Assembly: GCA_949825045.1 (NCBI GenBank)
Contig: OX463836.1
Location: 10,557,829 to 10,621,828, forward strand
Source of the DNA: Argyresthia goedartella
Lineage: Eukaryota > Arthropoda > Insecta > Lepidoptera > Argyresthiidae
DNA: 64,000 bases
Reading direction: 5' to 3'
A program made the translations under genes and the position numbers. The notes under the pieces were generated by a model. It was given only the letters and a program-made list of their open reading frames with translations, was not told the DNA's origin and did not search any database. This document shows, one piece after another, positions 1 through 10,350 of this stretch (positions are counted from its first letter, which is position 1; each line of letters begins with the position of its first letter).

Positions 1-90
1 TATTACTGAATCGATATCTCTTAGATATTACTGAATCGATATCTCTTAGATATTACTGAATCGATATCTCTTAGATATTACTGAATCGAT
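1..90. repeat. 25-bp tandem repeat, about 3.6 copies
   Basis: A 25-bp unit beginning TATTACTGAATCGATATCTC is repeated head to tail from the first base, so the array probably continues outside the window. The copies seen are identical. Confidence 0.95.
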
Positions 91-117
91 TTTTACAACA
101 CTAACCGTGTTACAAAA

Positions 118-345
118 AAAAATATTGGTTTGAGTTAAACGATTACCAAAAATTTCGATGCTACCAATAAATTCTAAATGACCAGAATTAGTAAATGATC
201 ACCAAATTGTGTTTGGGTAAATAACCACCAAACTTCTTTTTATGTTTTGCGCACTTAAGTTTATATTTTAAATATTTTTTGTTGTTCCATGTTCCACCTA
301 ACACGAAGGATAAAGGGGGCTTCGCTTCTAAGCTACCGCAGCAGT
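118..345 (+). mobile_element. Partial stem-loop MITE (family SL)
   Basis: Matches the fuller copies at 48112-48475 and 58018-58365. It shares the 'GATTACCAAAAA' start, 'ACCAATAAATTC', 'CACCAAACTTCTTTTTATG' and the core 'CCTAACACGAAGGATAAAG' to 'AAGCTACCGCAG'. It is truncated inside the core hairpin and abutted by a GACGG element. Confidence 0.7.
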
Positions 346-348
346 AAA

Positions 349-768
349 TAAAAAACCGGTCAAGTGCGAGTCTAAATCGCGCACGAAGGGTTCCGTACCA
401 CCGTTCAATGGAAGCGATGGTGTGGAGTGAATAGTTTGGATTTTACACAGCAAAATATTGTTTACAAAGTTATTGGTGCGGTTACTTTCGCACTCCATGT
501 ACGTAACCAGGTGCATCCATAAGTTTGTATGTGGTATTGAAAGAATTGTTGTATGGGAGCCCCCTTAAATATTTCTTTTATCCTGTTTTTTAGTATTTGT
601 TGTTATAGCGGCAACATAAATACATAATCTGTGAAAATTTCAACTCTCTAGCTAGCTAGGTTCTTGAGATACAGCCTGGTGACAGACGGACGGACGGACG
701 GACGGACGGACAGCGGAGTCTTAGTAATAGGGTCCCGTTTGGAACCCTTCGGGTACGGAACCCTAAAA
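349..768 (+). mobile_element. GACGG-family non-autonomous repeat
   Basis: Starts near 'CCGGTCAAGTGCGAGTC', carries 'GGGTTCCGTACC', 'TTGTTATAGCGGCAACA' and a (GACG)n tract, and ends 'CCCTTCGGGTACGGAACCCTA'. Near-identical copies lie at 1034-1470 and 15798-16209. No coding capacity. I believe this family is common in lepidopteran genomes (recall, not searched). Confidence 0.75.
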
Positions 769-1033
769 AGGGCGAATCCAACTGTCACGCGTGTTGGTCT
801 AGTTATATAAAAATCTGAGTTTAAATAGTTTCTGAGAAGCCCTCAGGCGTCAACCATCCTGGCTGCTGCAGCGCCCTCTGGTAGAGAAGGTGAAATCGCT
901 CTGAAATAATGGCAAAAAACCTCATCGCAATAGGTCCAGTAGTTTTCCAGGAAAATGGTAACAGACGCACATACAAACATCCTCCAACCACAAACGCATA
1001 TACCGCCTCCGTTCCATTCCGTCGGTCGTAAGT

Positions 1034-1470
1034 AAAATAAAACCGGTTAAGTGCAAGTCTAACTCGCGCACAAAGGGTTCCGTACCTAAGTACAATGGTA
1101 GGGATGGTGTGGAGTGAATAGTTTAGATTGTACATAGCAAAATGTTGTTTACAAAGTTATTGGTGCGGCTACTTTCGCATTCCATGTTCTTAACCAGGTG
1201 CATTCATAAGTTTTTATGTGGTATTGAAAGAATTGTTGTGTCCCCATACAAAATATTTATTATTATTATTATTTTAAATATTTATTTTATACTTTTTTTT
1301 AGTATTTTTTGTTTTATCGGGAACAGAAATATATAATCTGAGAAAATTTAATCTGTCTGACTATCGCGATTCATAAGATACAGCCTGGTGACAGACGGAC
1401 GGACGGACGGACAGACAGCGAAGGCTTAGTAATAGGGTCCCGTTTAGCACCCTTCGGGTACGGAACCCTA
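1034..1470 (+). mobile_element. GACGG-family non-autonomous repeat
   Basis: Second copy of the family, diverged from that at 349-768 but with the same landmarks, including (GACG)n near 1395-1415 and the terminal 'GGTACGGAACCCTA'. An AT-rich trinucleotide stretch (TTA)n is inserted around 1258-1275. Confidence 0.75.
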
Positions 1471-1519
1471 ACAATTATTAGCTAAACCTATATTACAGTA
1501 AGTAGGTAGAGTACATTCT

Positions 1520-1585
1520 TTGGCATAACAGGGCATCCTAGTGTGGGGCCAGCAGCCATGTATGTGCCTGTATATGATTGTTTAA
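1520..1585 (+). mobile_element. SINE-B tail fragment
   Basis: The string around 'GGCATCCTAGTGTGGGGCCA' followed by 'ATGTATGTGCCTGTA' matches the 3' part of the SINE-B copies at 8848-9058 and (reverse) 40065-40290 and 60605-60830. The tRNA-like head is absent. Confidence 0.55.
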
Positions 1586-1689
1586 CTGTGCCTGTGCCGA
1601 CACATAAGGTAAGGCGTGGCGCTACGTTACGGGCGCCAGGGTGATTGCCCATCGCCCCGCCATGAATAAAAGCTCTTTGTATACAAAGT

Positions 1690-2455
1690 AGAACCAATCT
1701 TTTTCGAGTATTAAAGGCGTGTCCACACTACTTCGATATTGCTTGCGGTGTTGACTAGTTGGAGCTTAAGGTCTTTCCACACTGATCCTCGACGTGTTTG
1801 CGGAGTTTTAAAATTGCAGCTGAACTAAATTAAAAACAGAAGTACCGCGTAGTTTTTTTAAATAACTGAACAATAAGCTGAAGCTGATAAAAAATAATGA
1901 TGCAATATCAATATAAGCGACTCCCAAAAATGTTAAATGGTAACCAAATTTAGCGACCCATGCAGTTTCACAGAACCTTATTGGTTGCTATAGGTCGCCT
2001 TATGTCTGAATACTAAAATTACCTTTGTTAGGTCACGCAACTTCATAATACAAGCTGAAGCCGAAGCGAAGCGGAGCGGAGCGAGGCGACCCCATGAAGC
2101 TTAGTGTAAATTTTGGTGAACATTAACCCTTTACTGCATACTAACACCCATATATGGTTTCATAGGTTTTGAACTTTATAACAAATCACTAAGGTTGAGA
2201 ATCGCGATCCATTTTGGGTCTGGCCATGCTTTAAGGGGTTAAGTAATTTGGGTTGAAAATGTATTTTTTTGGATGGAACTAATAAAAAAATTGGGTAAAA
2301 ATTTAAACAAGCCTTTTTTAACTTATGTAGCCGTGATAGGCTAGCCCCCTGTTACCAAGAATTGATTATCGAACTACCGCAATTCGTTGGCAGTTTGGTA
2401 ACACTGTTCCCCGCTGCCACTGTTACTGCAGTTAAGTATCTATCTAAGCATAATA
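1690..2455. other. Gene-free stretch
   Basis: No ORF or RNA gene is recognised. A purine-rich run of GAAGC/GGAGC repeats lies near 2055-2090, and a SINE-C-like scrap 'GGCTAGCCCCCTGTTACC' near 2339. Nothing else is supported. Confidence 0.5.
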
Positions 2456-2461
2456 TTTATC

Positions 2462-2560
2462 TGTATACGTATGTGTATCGTTGTCTGGTACCCAAGATAC
2501 AGGGAATCCTAGTTTGGGGGCTAGATCAATGTGTGTAAATAGTGTCCAAGGTATGTATAA
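2462..2560 (+). mobile_element. SINE-A tail fragment
   Basis: Contains 'TATCGTTGTCTGGTACCCAA' and 'TAGATCAATGTGTGTAAATA', which are the 3' body of the SINE-A copies at 2961-3216 and elsewhere. The tRNA head is missing, as in a 5'-truncated copy. Confidence 0.65.
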
Positions 2561-2960
2561 AAAACATTATTCATCAAACGAACATAACATTTATTACAGG
2601 CACTACACTGCCCCATGGCCTCACAGTAGGATAAAATTTCAAACAATCACAGAATACATTTTTTTAACTTTTGAAGAACTTGTGTGCTAGAGGAAGATGT
2701 CCGTATAGGAAGCCCCCGAACTATTACGTACAATGTTTACAGCCACACCAATGACGTATGGAAAATTGATTCCTGGAAAAAACCATACAATATGTGCGTT
2801 GTGTGTATGGCAGGGCACTTCCAACAGCTCGTGAAGCTCGACCAGGAAGTATTGAGCTTCCGACCGATTAGTATAGTATCAAACAAACAGACGAACATAG
2901 CCCAAAACATACAGACACATAAAAATGGAAAATACATGTACAAAGGCGAGCTTATATCTT

Positions 2961-3216
2961 GACGACCCGAATGGCCGAGTCGGCAGTGATCCTGCCTACG
3001 AAGCCGAGGGGTCGCGGGTTCGAGTCCCGTGGGGGCAAATATTTGTTTGACGAGAACGGATGTTTGTACCCTAGTCATGGTTGTTTATCTAAGTATAATA
3101 TTTATCTATATAAGTATGTGTATCGTTGTCTAGTACCCAAGATACAGGGAATCATAGTTTGGGGCTAGATCAATATGTGTAAATAGCGTCCCAAGGTATT
3201 ATTATTATTATTATAT
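2961..3216 (+). mobile_element. SINE-A, tRNA-derived, full-length
   Basis: The head 'GACCCGAATGGCCGAGTCGG' looks like an A box and 'GGTTCGAGTCCCG' like a B box of a tRNA, so the element is probably transcribed by RNA polymerase III. A tRNA-unrelated body follows, ending in (ATT)n. It seems to sit inside a LINE 3'-UTR fragment: 'CAAAGGCGAGCTTAT' lies just before it (about 2941) and 'CCAGCAAACCTA' just after (about 3241), and these are nearly contiguous in the LINE copy at 17130-17180. Other copies: 41394-41648, 43553-43806, 59147-59399, 62433-62695. Confidence 0.85.
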
Positions 3217-4435
3217 TATTTATCTAACAATTGAATTATTCCAGCAAACCTAGGATAGACAGGATGTGCTCGTTTAGCCAGTTTAATTTATTTATTTACA
3301 ATTCAACGTATTTAGGTAAAGCTAGTGTTGTATGCAATTACCATTTTTAATACAGTAAGCCTATTAAAAGGTAAGTACCCAGTTAAATATAGCTTTTTAA
3401 AGATTGATAGATACATATTTAAAATTTGAATTTGTTTAGTTGAACTTGAAGTTTTTTTTCCCTTTTATCCTAAATATTTATTTATTTATTTCCCTTATAA
3501 GGTAAGGTGTCTGTCTGTTTTTTTATCTGCTTGTTCATATTTTCAGTGATCTCTACTATATTTAACTGTAATATGCCACTGTTAAGTGTTAAGTTCACAT
3601 ATTTTGGTCTTTAGACTGTAAATGTGACCCGTGAATGTCAATAAATCTTTAAATCTTACCGTTTAATGTGGAGGAGTGAAAGATAAGTTGCTCCGATCCA
3701 ATCGGTTTCACAGTGAAAGTTGTTCATAAACGATGTCCCTAACATTGAGCTACCATTACTACGTACCAATACTATGCTAGTAATAGTAGTTCAATGGTCC
3801 CTAATATCTTCTTAAAATATGACTACATCATTCTTGTACACCCTGTATTATCACCAAAGTACCCAAAGTCCAAAACGATCCCCAAATAAAGCAGGTAATA
3901 ATAAAAAAAAAAAAAAAAAATTCACACAAAACCGTCCTCGATCGACATCTCCAGTCGGTAACGATCCGCCACAAACACACATACATACATACATTTCCAC
4001 CCTCCTCATAACACACCAAAACCAACCTTATTTTCCCGAAAACAAGGTAAAAAATTCGTTAAAACCAAACTGGAGATGGGTCTATACGACACGTTCGAAA
4101 ATTACAAAAGATTATTGATGTAAAGCTCCGATAGGTTTTATCGAATGGAAACTCTATGGCTTTGGGGATTAAGTAGAGTTTGCTTTGTGTGGGGGCGTAG
4201 TGTTATATTGTATAGATGTCCCCTTGAGTTAGCATTTGTAAACAAAACGCCTGTTATAATGTGACAGGAGCTTAGAGCAAGTATAAATGGAACTGCCTGA
4301 TGAATAAATTTTTTGTCGGTCTAACAACTGTAAGTAATATCGCCAATGTTACGTGTTTTTAATGGTTGTCTATTCTCTCAAGAGAACCTAGAAAATTGTT
4401 CCCATGCCTTTAGAGGTTTTATAACTCTTTCATTT
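3217..4435. other. Gene-free stretch
   Basis: AT-rich sequence with a LINE-fragment scrap at about 3238-3265, a poly-A run near 3903-3920 and (ACAT)n near 3978-3995. Around 3668-3725 there is similarity to 53570-53635 ('AGTTGCTC', 'CAGTGAAAGTTGTTCA'). No gene is supported. Confidence 0.5.
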
Positions 4436-4439
4436 AGGA

Positions 4440-4715
4440 GTTGTCTTTTATTTAGTGTATTTTATATAGTTGAGATATACATATATATTTTTTATTAGGT
4501 ATATTTTATTTATATTTTAAAAGTAATTTTCGTACGTATGTATACAGTTTTATTGCGCACTAGGACTGTCCTTTTTCATAAACACTCCTGTCTTGCCTAG
4601 GTTTGCTGGAAGAAATCTCTTTTTAGAGATAAGGTCGCCTTTGTCTATAAAATTTATTGTAACTGTCTGTTTATCTATGTTTTCTGTGCAATAAAGAATA
4701 TGAATATGAATTGTC
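4440..4715 (+). mobile_element. LINE 3'-end fragment
   Basis: Reverse-complement match to the 3' end of the LINE at 17066-18440, sharing 'TGCGCACTAGGACTGTCC', 'TTTGCTGGAAGAAATCTC' and 'CTGTGCAATAAAGAATATGA'. It ends in a short (GAATAT)n-like tail with an AATAAA signal, typical of a dead-on-arrival LINE insertion. Confidence 0.75.
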
Positions 4716-5097
4716 TGTCTGGGGGTACAGATATCGAAAGCTTTCTTGGCGTCTGAGCGATATGCATCAGTCTTGTTCCCATGCGCTGCTACCTCCTTCA
4801 GGCTGCACTCAGGGCGCCAAGAGACTTGGCGCCAGGTATAGTACTGACGAAGAATAGTAGATTGTACAAGGGAGCAACAAATATTTTTACGGCGAGGGCG
4901 CTATTTTGAAATCAGAGCGAAAAGAGCGATTCTATAGTAGAACCCCGAGCGATCAGCGAAGGGTTCTTTAATAGAATCGTGAGTAACCGAAGAATTATAA
5001 GTACTTCGCCCAAGGAAAAAAATAATTAGCTCCCGAGTGATACACTCAACTTTTCATCTCCTTTTATGAGAAAATAAGTAAGAGACGCTTTATACGT
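4716..5097. other. Gene-free stretch with a local inverted repeat
   Basis: 'GATTCTATAGTAGAACCC' (about 4929) and 'GGGTTCTTTAATAGAATC' (about 4961) form an imperfect hairpin. The rest is unassigned. Confidence 0.5.
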
Positions 5098-6340
5098 GGG
5101 GCGCACTATAAGTTTCCGGAATGAATATGAAAAAATACTATTAAAGGTACAAAATTAATTTATTGTTTTTCAAAATAATCTCCCTTGGCGTCTATGCACT
5201 TTTTCATTCGATGAAACCAGTTTTGAAAACTTCTGTGCCACTCCTCTGTGGTGACCTCTGAAACGTGTTTTTCATACTCCTCGACAGCCTCTTCTGGTGA
5301 TGAAAATCGTTGACCGCATAATTGGTTCTTAATTTTTGGGAACAGAAAAAAGTCACAAGGTGCCAGGTCGGGACTGTATGCAGGATGACTCATGAGTTCT
5401 ACATTTTTCGCCTTCAAAAAGTCGTTTGTCTGTCTGGCCGTGTGAGAACTAGCATTGTCGTGGTGCAGGATGATACGGCGTTTACGGTTATTTTTACGGA
5501 GTTCGTCAATAACTTCCGGCAAACAAATGGTCGTGTACCAGTCACTATTCACTGTACGACGATTCTCTAAAGCAACAGTAGCCACGTGTCCAGTTTTATT
5601 AAAAAAAGAAGCAATCATCCGCTTAGATGCACTTTTCACGCGCGCCACTTTGGTTGGTTTCGGCTCATCTTGAAAGACCCATACGCTCGATTGCTGCTTT
5701 GTTTTGGGATCGTAGCAAAAATCCATGTTTCGTCACCTGTTACTATGTCCCACACCAAATTTGACGCACCTTCGTTGAATCTGGTAAGCATGGCACTGCA
5801 CCAAGTGACGCGGTCCGTTTTTTGAGCCTCGGTCAAGTTGTGTGGGATCCACCGCGAGCACAGCTTTCTCACACCCAAATGTTTGTGTAGGATTAATTGT
5901 ATTTGACTCATGCCTATTTCTAAGGATGCGCGAATTTCATGGTAGGTCACATGCCTGTCTGTTTCAATCATACGGCGCACAGCATCGATGTTTTTGTTCG
6001 TCACTGAGATTGATACGACCACGCTTGAATTCTGCAAACCAGCTATAAACAGTTGTCTTGCATGGTGCTTCATTGCCAAAAGCTATTTCAAGCCGAGCGA
6101 TGCTCTGTTGAGCTGTCAAATTACACTTAAAATCGTAGAAAATCATACTACGAAAATTTTCCCGAGTTAAATCCATGTTGATGCAGACACACAATTTTTT
6201 AAATGGCGCCACAAGGTAAAAACAAAAGCAGATGAAACAAACTGCATTCTACAGTCAAAGAGTTCTATTTTCAAATGTTGCAATAAATTTTTAAATATTG
6301 TTTATGTAAGTGGCCAGTTCCGGAAACTTACAGTGCGCCC
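5098..6340 (-). mobile_element. mariner (Tc1/mariner) transposon, inactivated
   Basis: About 1.24 kb, a normal mariner size. The ends are inverted repeats: 'GGGCGCACTATAAGTTTCCG' at the left, and at the right the reverse complement of 'CGGAAACTTACAGTGCGCCC'. The right end is followed by TA. The inside is a frameshifted minus-strand transposase gene. Confidence 0.9.
5160..6176 (-). pseudogene. mariner transposase, frameshifted
   Basis: Reading starts at the ATG at 6176 (MDLTREN...) with the paired helix-turn-helix DNA-binding region. It then breaks near 6010-6030, continues in another frame through 'VTGDETW' (first catalytic Asp), and breaks again near 5650-5720 into a third frame. The third frame carries 'HHDNASSHTA' (second Asp) and 'YSPDLAPCDFFLFP'. 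These are hallmarks of the DD34D mariner clade. A piece is also missing in the linker after 'EFKRGR'. At least two frame breaks make it non-functional. Confidence 0.9.
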
Positions 6341-7282
6341 TATGTAGTAATAAATGAATAAGTTTAATTCATTAAAAAATACATATGAACCCAAAATTTA
6401 TGATACCAACACCAATTACACTTACAACAATCAACTTACAAACTTAAATTTATATTTGACATACTAGCGCAATTTGGAAATTTATAGTCACCGTTTTATT
6501 TGGAGCCAATATTGTTGTCGAATTATTTATATTTTCCGGGATTTTTGTGAGTAAACAAGTATGACAATATTTACCTCTTTTTTAATAGTTTCTGGACTAA
6601 ATAATACCTCCTTTCACTAAATAATACCTCCTTTCGCGCCCTTTTGTTTTTTAATGATTATTATGTTGGCGCGCCGTGCCATACTGCCAACGGCAACGTA
6701 AAGCCCAGAATTAAGTCAACTTGCGTTCGATTTCTATGAACGATTCACATTCCAAATTCAAATCCCATTCCCGCCCGCTAAAAAGTCTAGTGGAGCAAAG
6801 AGGTACTTTGCTCCCGGTAGTCGAGGAGCAAAACGACACTTTTCGAATAAAGCATAGATTACAATACAATATTAAATACAATGACACTTGTAGGCACACA
6901 CACAAAATAGTGCACGCCTAAAGAACTGCTGCTACCTTGGCAGAGCGATAAGTGAATAGATGCCGGCTCCAATTATAACTATTCTGAGGTGCCAGGAGTG
7001 AATTAGGGATGGGAATGAACAATTTAAGTTGTCGATAAATTAAATTTAGCTGTTATGCGAGGTGGCTGTGTAGTTGCTGAGGAAATTGTCATTTTGTCAC
7101 TCTTTTGACTTCGGCTCTTTGGTATCATAATTTAAATGCAACGCTATAAAATTTAAAATATTGCTCAATACGAATAGCTGGATTATCTAAGGAAGTATCT
7201 GTTCATCATCAACGTCAGATCCAGCAATTTGCTGAGCTATGCTGTTCAGATGGGAATAAGTGTGTTTATTGCTAAAATATAT
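6341..7282. other. Gene-free stretch
   Basis: No supported gene or repeat. A short direct repeat 'CTAAATAATACCTCCTTTC' occurs twice near 6597-6636. Confidence 0.5.
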
Positions 7283-7690
7283 ACATGTCACCGTAAGATA
7301 GTCAAAACCATTAGTTGATAAACTAACGCGTTAGTTGATCAACTATCGACAGATAGTAAACCAGACCGACAGGGTTTATAATTTACTTTTCTTTTGTTCT
7401 TACATGTCAACCTAACACGAAGACTATTCGGGGGCTTCGCGGCGCTCGCCCGCCCGTCTAGTCTTCACCTAAGCTACCGCAGTGTTTGCCCTGGTATTTC
7501 GTTTGCAATTCAACTTTAAACCAGTTTACTATTTAACAGTTTTAACCGTTAGTTTATCAACTAACGCGTCATATAGTAAGCAGCACGCTACAGTTTCTAC
7601 AGTTTACTAACTGTCGATAGTTGACCAACTAAGGAGAAAAAATCCGTTAGTTTATCAACTAACGGTTTTGGAAATCTTATGGTGACATAT
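7283..7690. mobile_element. MITE-1 (GTCACCGTAAG family), complete
   Basis: Ends are inverted: 'ATGTCACCGTAAGATAGTC' on the left and the complement of 'ATCTTATGGTGACATA' on the right. Inside are many short palindromes built on 'AACTAACG/CGTTAGTT' and a core 'CCTAACACGAAGACTATTCG' to 'CTTCACCTAAGCTACCGCAG' that also occurs in the SL family. No ORF. Other copies: 12491-12845, 38131-38372 (partial), 49910-51594 (split). Confidence 0.85.
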
Positions 7691-8573
7691 ACAACATCAC
7701 GTCTCTTCCCATACATATTGGTATATTGTTGGGGTTGCAATAGCGGTCATTGACGCGGCTGCTACTTCGGACCGAATCATACAAAGTATGTATCGCTAAC
7801 ACAATCATAAACAAATGCAAAGCCTATAACGGAAACAATATTTCTAGGAATACCACGGGTAGTGATTGGGAGTCAGTGCTCGTTATGGCCATGCTAACCC
7901 GAAAAGACAATAGAGGTACAGCTGTGTCCACGATTAGCCAGAAAGTTTGCTATTGCTAATTTCATTATGAAACTCCAGGACCGTCAACACTTCTACAAAC
8001 CAAATTGAATCCGCTTCTAGCAGACACTTGCCTATTATCCGACAGACTGACAGACAATCCTTTATCGTTGAAACTAAAGTTTCTCATTCGGTTGACGTTC
8101 ACAAATGTTGTTTTATGAATTTCCCACGAAAACAAACATTCCAGAAGTTTTGGAACTGGCTACTGATTTATTCACGCCTCTGAAACTTTCTTTTTAAATC
8201 GCGACGAATTTGTGTAGAAAATACTATTTTCTTAATTCTTGGAAAGGCATTCGTATTTTTTTTTTTTTTTTTCAATAAGGTATTAACTTCACTTCTGAGA
8301 AAAGCCAATTAATTTTGCAAACATTCTTCATTTATCACTTTAACATTTTGTTATATTTGCCAAGCACCATATTTGCTCTACTTGCACTTAATCGCTATAA
8401 GTATCGATCCATCGATTAATAGATCGTCCCATCACTAGGACTAAACACCATATGAAACCGTAACTGTTTAGGGTATAAAAGATATATAAATGCATTATTT
8501 GAATTTATTACTTTCACATTTTGCAATAGTTATTATTGAGACAGACAGTCAAATATCTGAGAGTGCGATATCA
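7691..8573. other. Gene-free stretch
   Basis: No gene or repeat family recognised. It contains a poly-T run near 8258-8272. Confidence 0.5.
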
Positions 8574-8790
8574 AATATCTGAGGGACTGTATGGGGTTAA
8601 TCGAGCTCAACACAGGCCTTGCTGTTAATATTTTGTAATTATTTATTAGTGCTTATTAATCATATATATATTTTTTATATTTGTTTAAGTTAAGCACAAG
8701 CAATTTTTAAAAGAGTTCTAAAAATCAATCTGTGGGATTTTCTACGCCCTTCTTACATCTACAGTAATATAGAATTTTGACTTTGACAAA
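8574..8790 (+). mobile_element. LINE 3'-end fragment (family of 50131-51431)
   Basis: Shares 'ACTGTATGGGGTTAATC', 'CTTGCTGTTAATA' and 'TCTAAAAATCAATCTGTGGG' with the 3' UTR of the LINE at 50131-51431, and ends in a short 'TTTGACTTTGAC' tail. 5'-truncated. Confidence 0.75.
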
Positions 8791-8847
8791 TCATAATTAC
8801 TTATCCTACAAATATATGGTTTACAAGTATCAAATAAATAAAATTAT

Positions 8848-9058
8848 ATGCGACCTCGGTGGCGCTGGGTTGTGGCTCTGCCTACCATGCGGGAGGTCCC
8901 GGGTTCGATCCCCGGCTGGGGGACAAATAAAAAAAAACCCAGGTCTTGGATGTTTGTATATATGTGACGTCGCTGTTTCTGGTTACCACAACACAGGGTA
9001 TCCCAGTGTGGGGCCAGAAGCAATGTACGTGCCTGTATGTAAATATTTATGTTTATAA
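8848..9058 (+). mobile_element. SINE-B, tRNA-derived
   Basis: The head 'GCGACCTCGGTGGCGCTGGG' and B-box-like 'GGTTCGATCCCCGG' are tRNA-like. The body contains 'GGATGTTTGTATATATGTGA', 'GTCGCTGTTTCTGGTTACCA' and 'CCCAGTGTGGGGCCAGA'. Reverse-orientation copies lie at 40065-40290 and 60605-60830. Confidence 0.8.
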
Positions 9059-9334
9059 GCAGGTTCCTTAAAAAACTAACGGTACTGTGTTAAATTGCGT
9101 TACGAAAATTCTGGAAAATATAAACCCAACAATGGTGTGTGAGAATAATTGCCGCGAGAGTTTCTAACCTCAAAGCCACCAATTATGAAAACGCGGGAAA
9201 TCTAAACTAGTAATTAAACCGCCGTTTATTATATCAACAAACCATATTCTGACTCGCTCTGCGGCAGCAGTACAGCGAGGGGCTTGCCTCTTACTATAAC
9301 ACGGTTAGGTTAGGTTAGGACTAAGCTCAGGCTA

Positions 9335-9525
9335 AATAAATAAATGTAGCCCATTAATGTCCCCACCTAGGGGCACAGGCCTTTACCCGGATACGAGTAA
9401 GATTAAGCCATACTCCACCAAGCTGGCTCAGTGCGGGTTGATGGAGGGGTTTTAAGGCCACTACCACGTAGCGATAGTAGCCGGGACCTACAGCTTAACG
9501 TGTCATCAAAAACACTATTATTGCA
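9335..9525 (-). mobile_element. SINE-D body (GTAGCCCATTAATGTCC family)
   Basis: Shares 'GTAGCCCATTAATGTCCCCA', 'GGGGCACAGGCCTTTA' and 'GCTGGCTCAGTGCGGGTTG' with 15436-15735 and 53895-54175. In those copies the opposite end carries a tRNA-like head read on the minus strand. This copy lacks the head. Confidence 0.7.
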
Positions 9526-10027
9526 TCAAACGCGTGACAAAGTATATCGCATGCGGCTTATGTCACGTTCGACTTACATGTCGCGTGACGTTCATTTTCT
9601 GTATTTATGAATCGTTCGTCATCGGTGTTGCCAATACATTTGTAAATGTTGACTATTCATCCGTTGCACGCAGAGAAAGTAAAAACCGATAAATACCGCA
9701 TGGGAAACGGGACTTTCAATGCTCTCATATTAGCTGCCTACTAAATCCTAGCAATAATATGGAACAAACAGGCTGTTAAATTTGCCGCAAATGTCATAAA
9801 ATTTGACGTTTTGGATTCCAATTTGAAAAAACGCGCGAAACCAGCAAAATCTGACTGACAATCTTTGTGTTGACATTAGCTTTGACGTATTTCAAGTTTA
9901 TTGTACTATTCGACTTGTGCAACGAGTGATCTGGCCACTCGTTGCAGGCGAATTACTGAAAAATAGGCAATTTGGGATGTCGAAGGAAAATCAGACATAA
10001 ATGTCACGCGAGCGATTCAAAAACAGC

Positions 10028-10232
10028 TCCAGGGGTGTTACCACAACCTCTTATGCCGATTCAGATTAGGAACCTAATTTGATCCGCAAAATTACCGTGA
10101 CAGTCTTAAAACAAGTTTCGGTATTAGGTAAATAAAGCCCATTATGGCCTATTGTTATGGAAATGGTTGGCATGGTGATGGTCTTGTTTTGAACCTAATT
10201 TGAACCGGAAAAAAGATTGTGGTAACCCCCCA
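10028..10232 (-). mobile_element. MITE-2 (GGTTACCACAA family)
   Basis: Inverted ends 'GTTACCACAA' and 'TTGTGGTAACCCC', with internal 'AACCTAATTTGATCCGCAAA' and 'CATGGTGATGG'. It is the reverse complement of the copy at 57632-57832. No coding capacity. Confidence 0.8.
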
Positions 10233-10239
10233 GGACGTC

Positions 10240-10350
10240 CAATAATGTACTTAAGTAATTTAATTATCTCACTGGTAATCGGTCAACGTTCGAACCTGCA
10301 CCTCCTGTGTGAGAAGCAAGCGTGAAACCCATTAGACCACGAAGAAATAC
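10240..10350 (-). mobile_element. SINE-D/C tRNA-like head fragment
   Basis: On the minus strand this reads 'CTTCGTGGTCTAATGGGTTT', 'CACGCTTGCTTCTCACACAG' and 'GGTGCAGGTTCGAA', the tRNA-like head shared by SINE-C and SINE-D. The body is lost. Confidence 0.65.

Noticed and set aside
821..1135. 104-codon minus-strand open frame
   Set aside because: It spans the border of a GACGG repeat and unrelated sequence; a similar frame at other GACGG copies is also only repeat sequence.
5160..6212. Three separate small genes on the minus strand
   Set aside because: They are consecutive parts of one mariner transposase separated by frame breaks.
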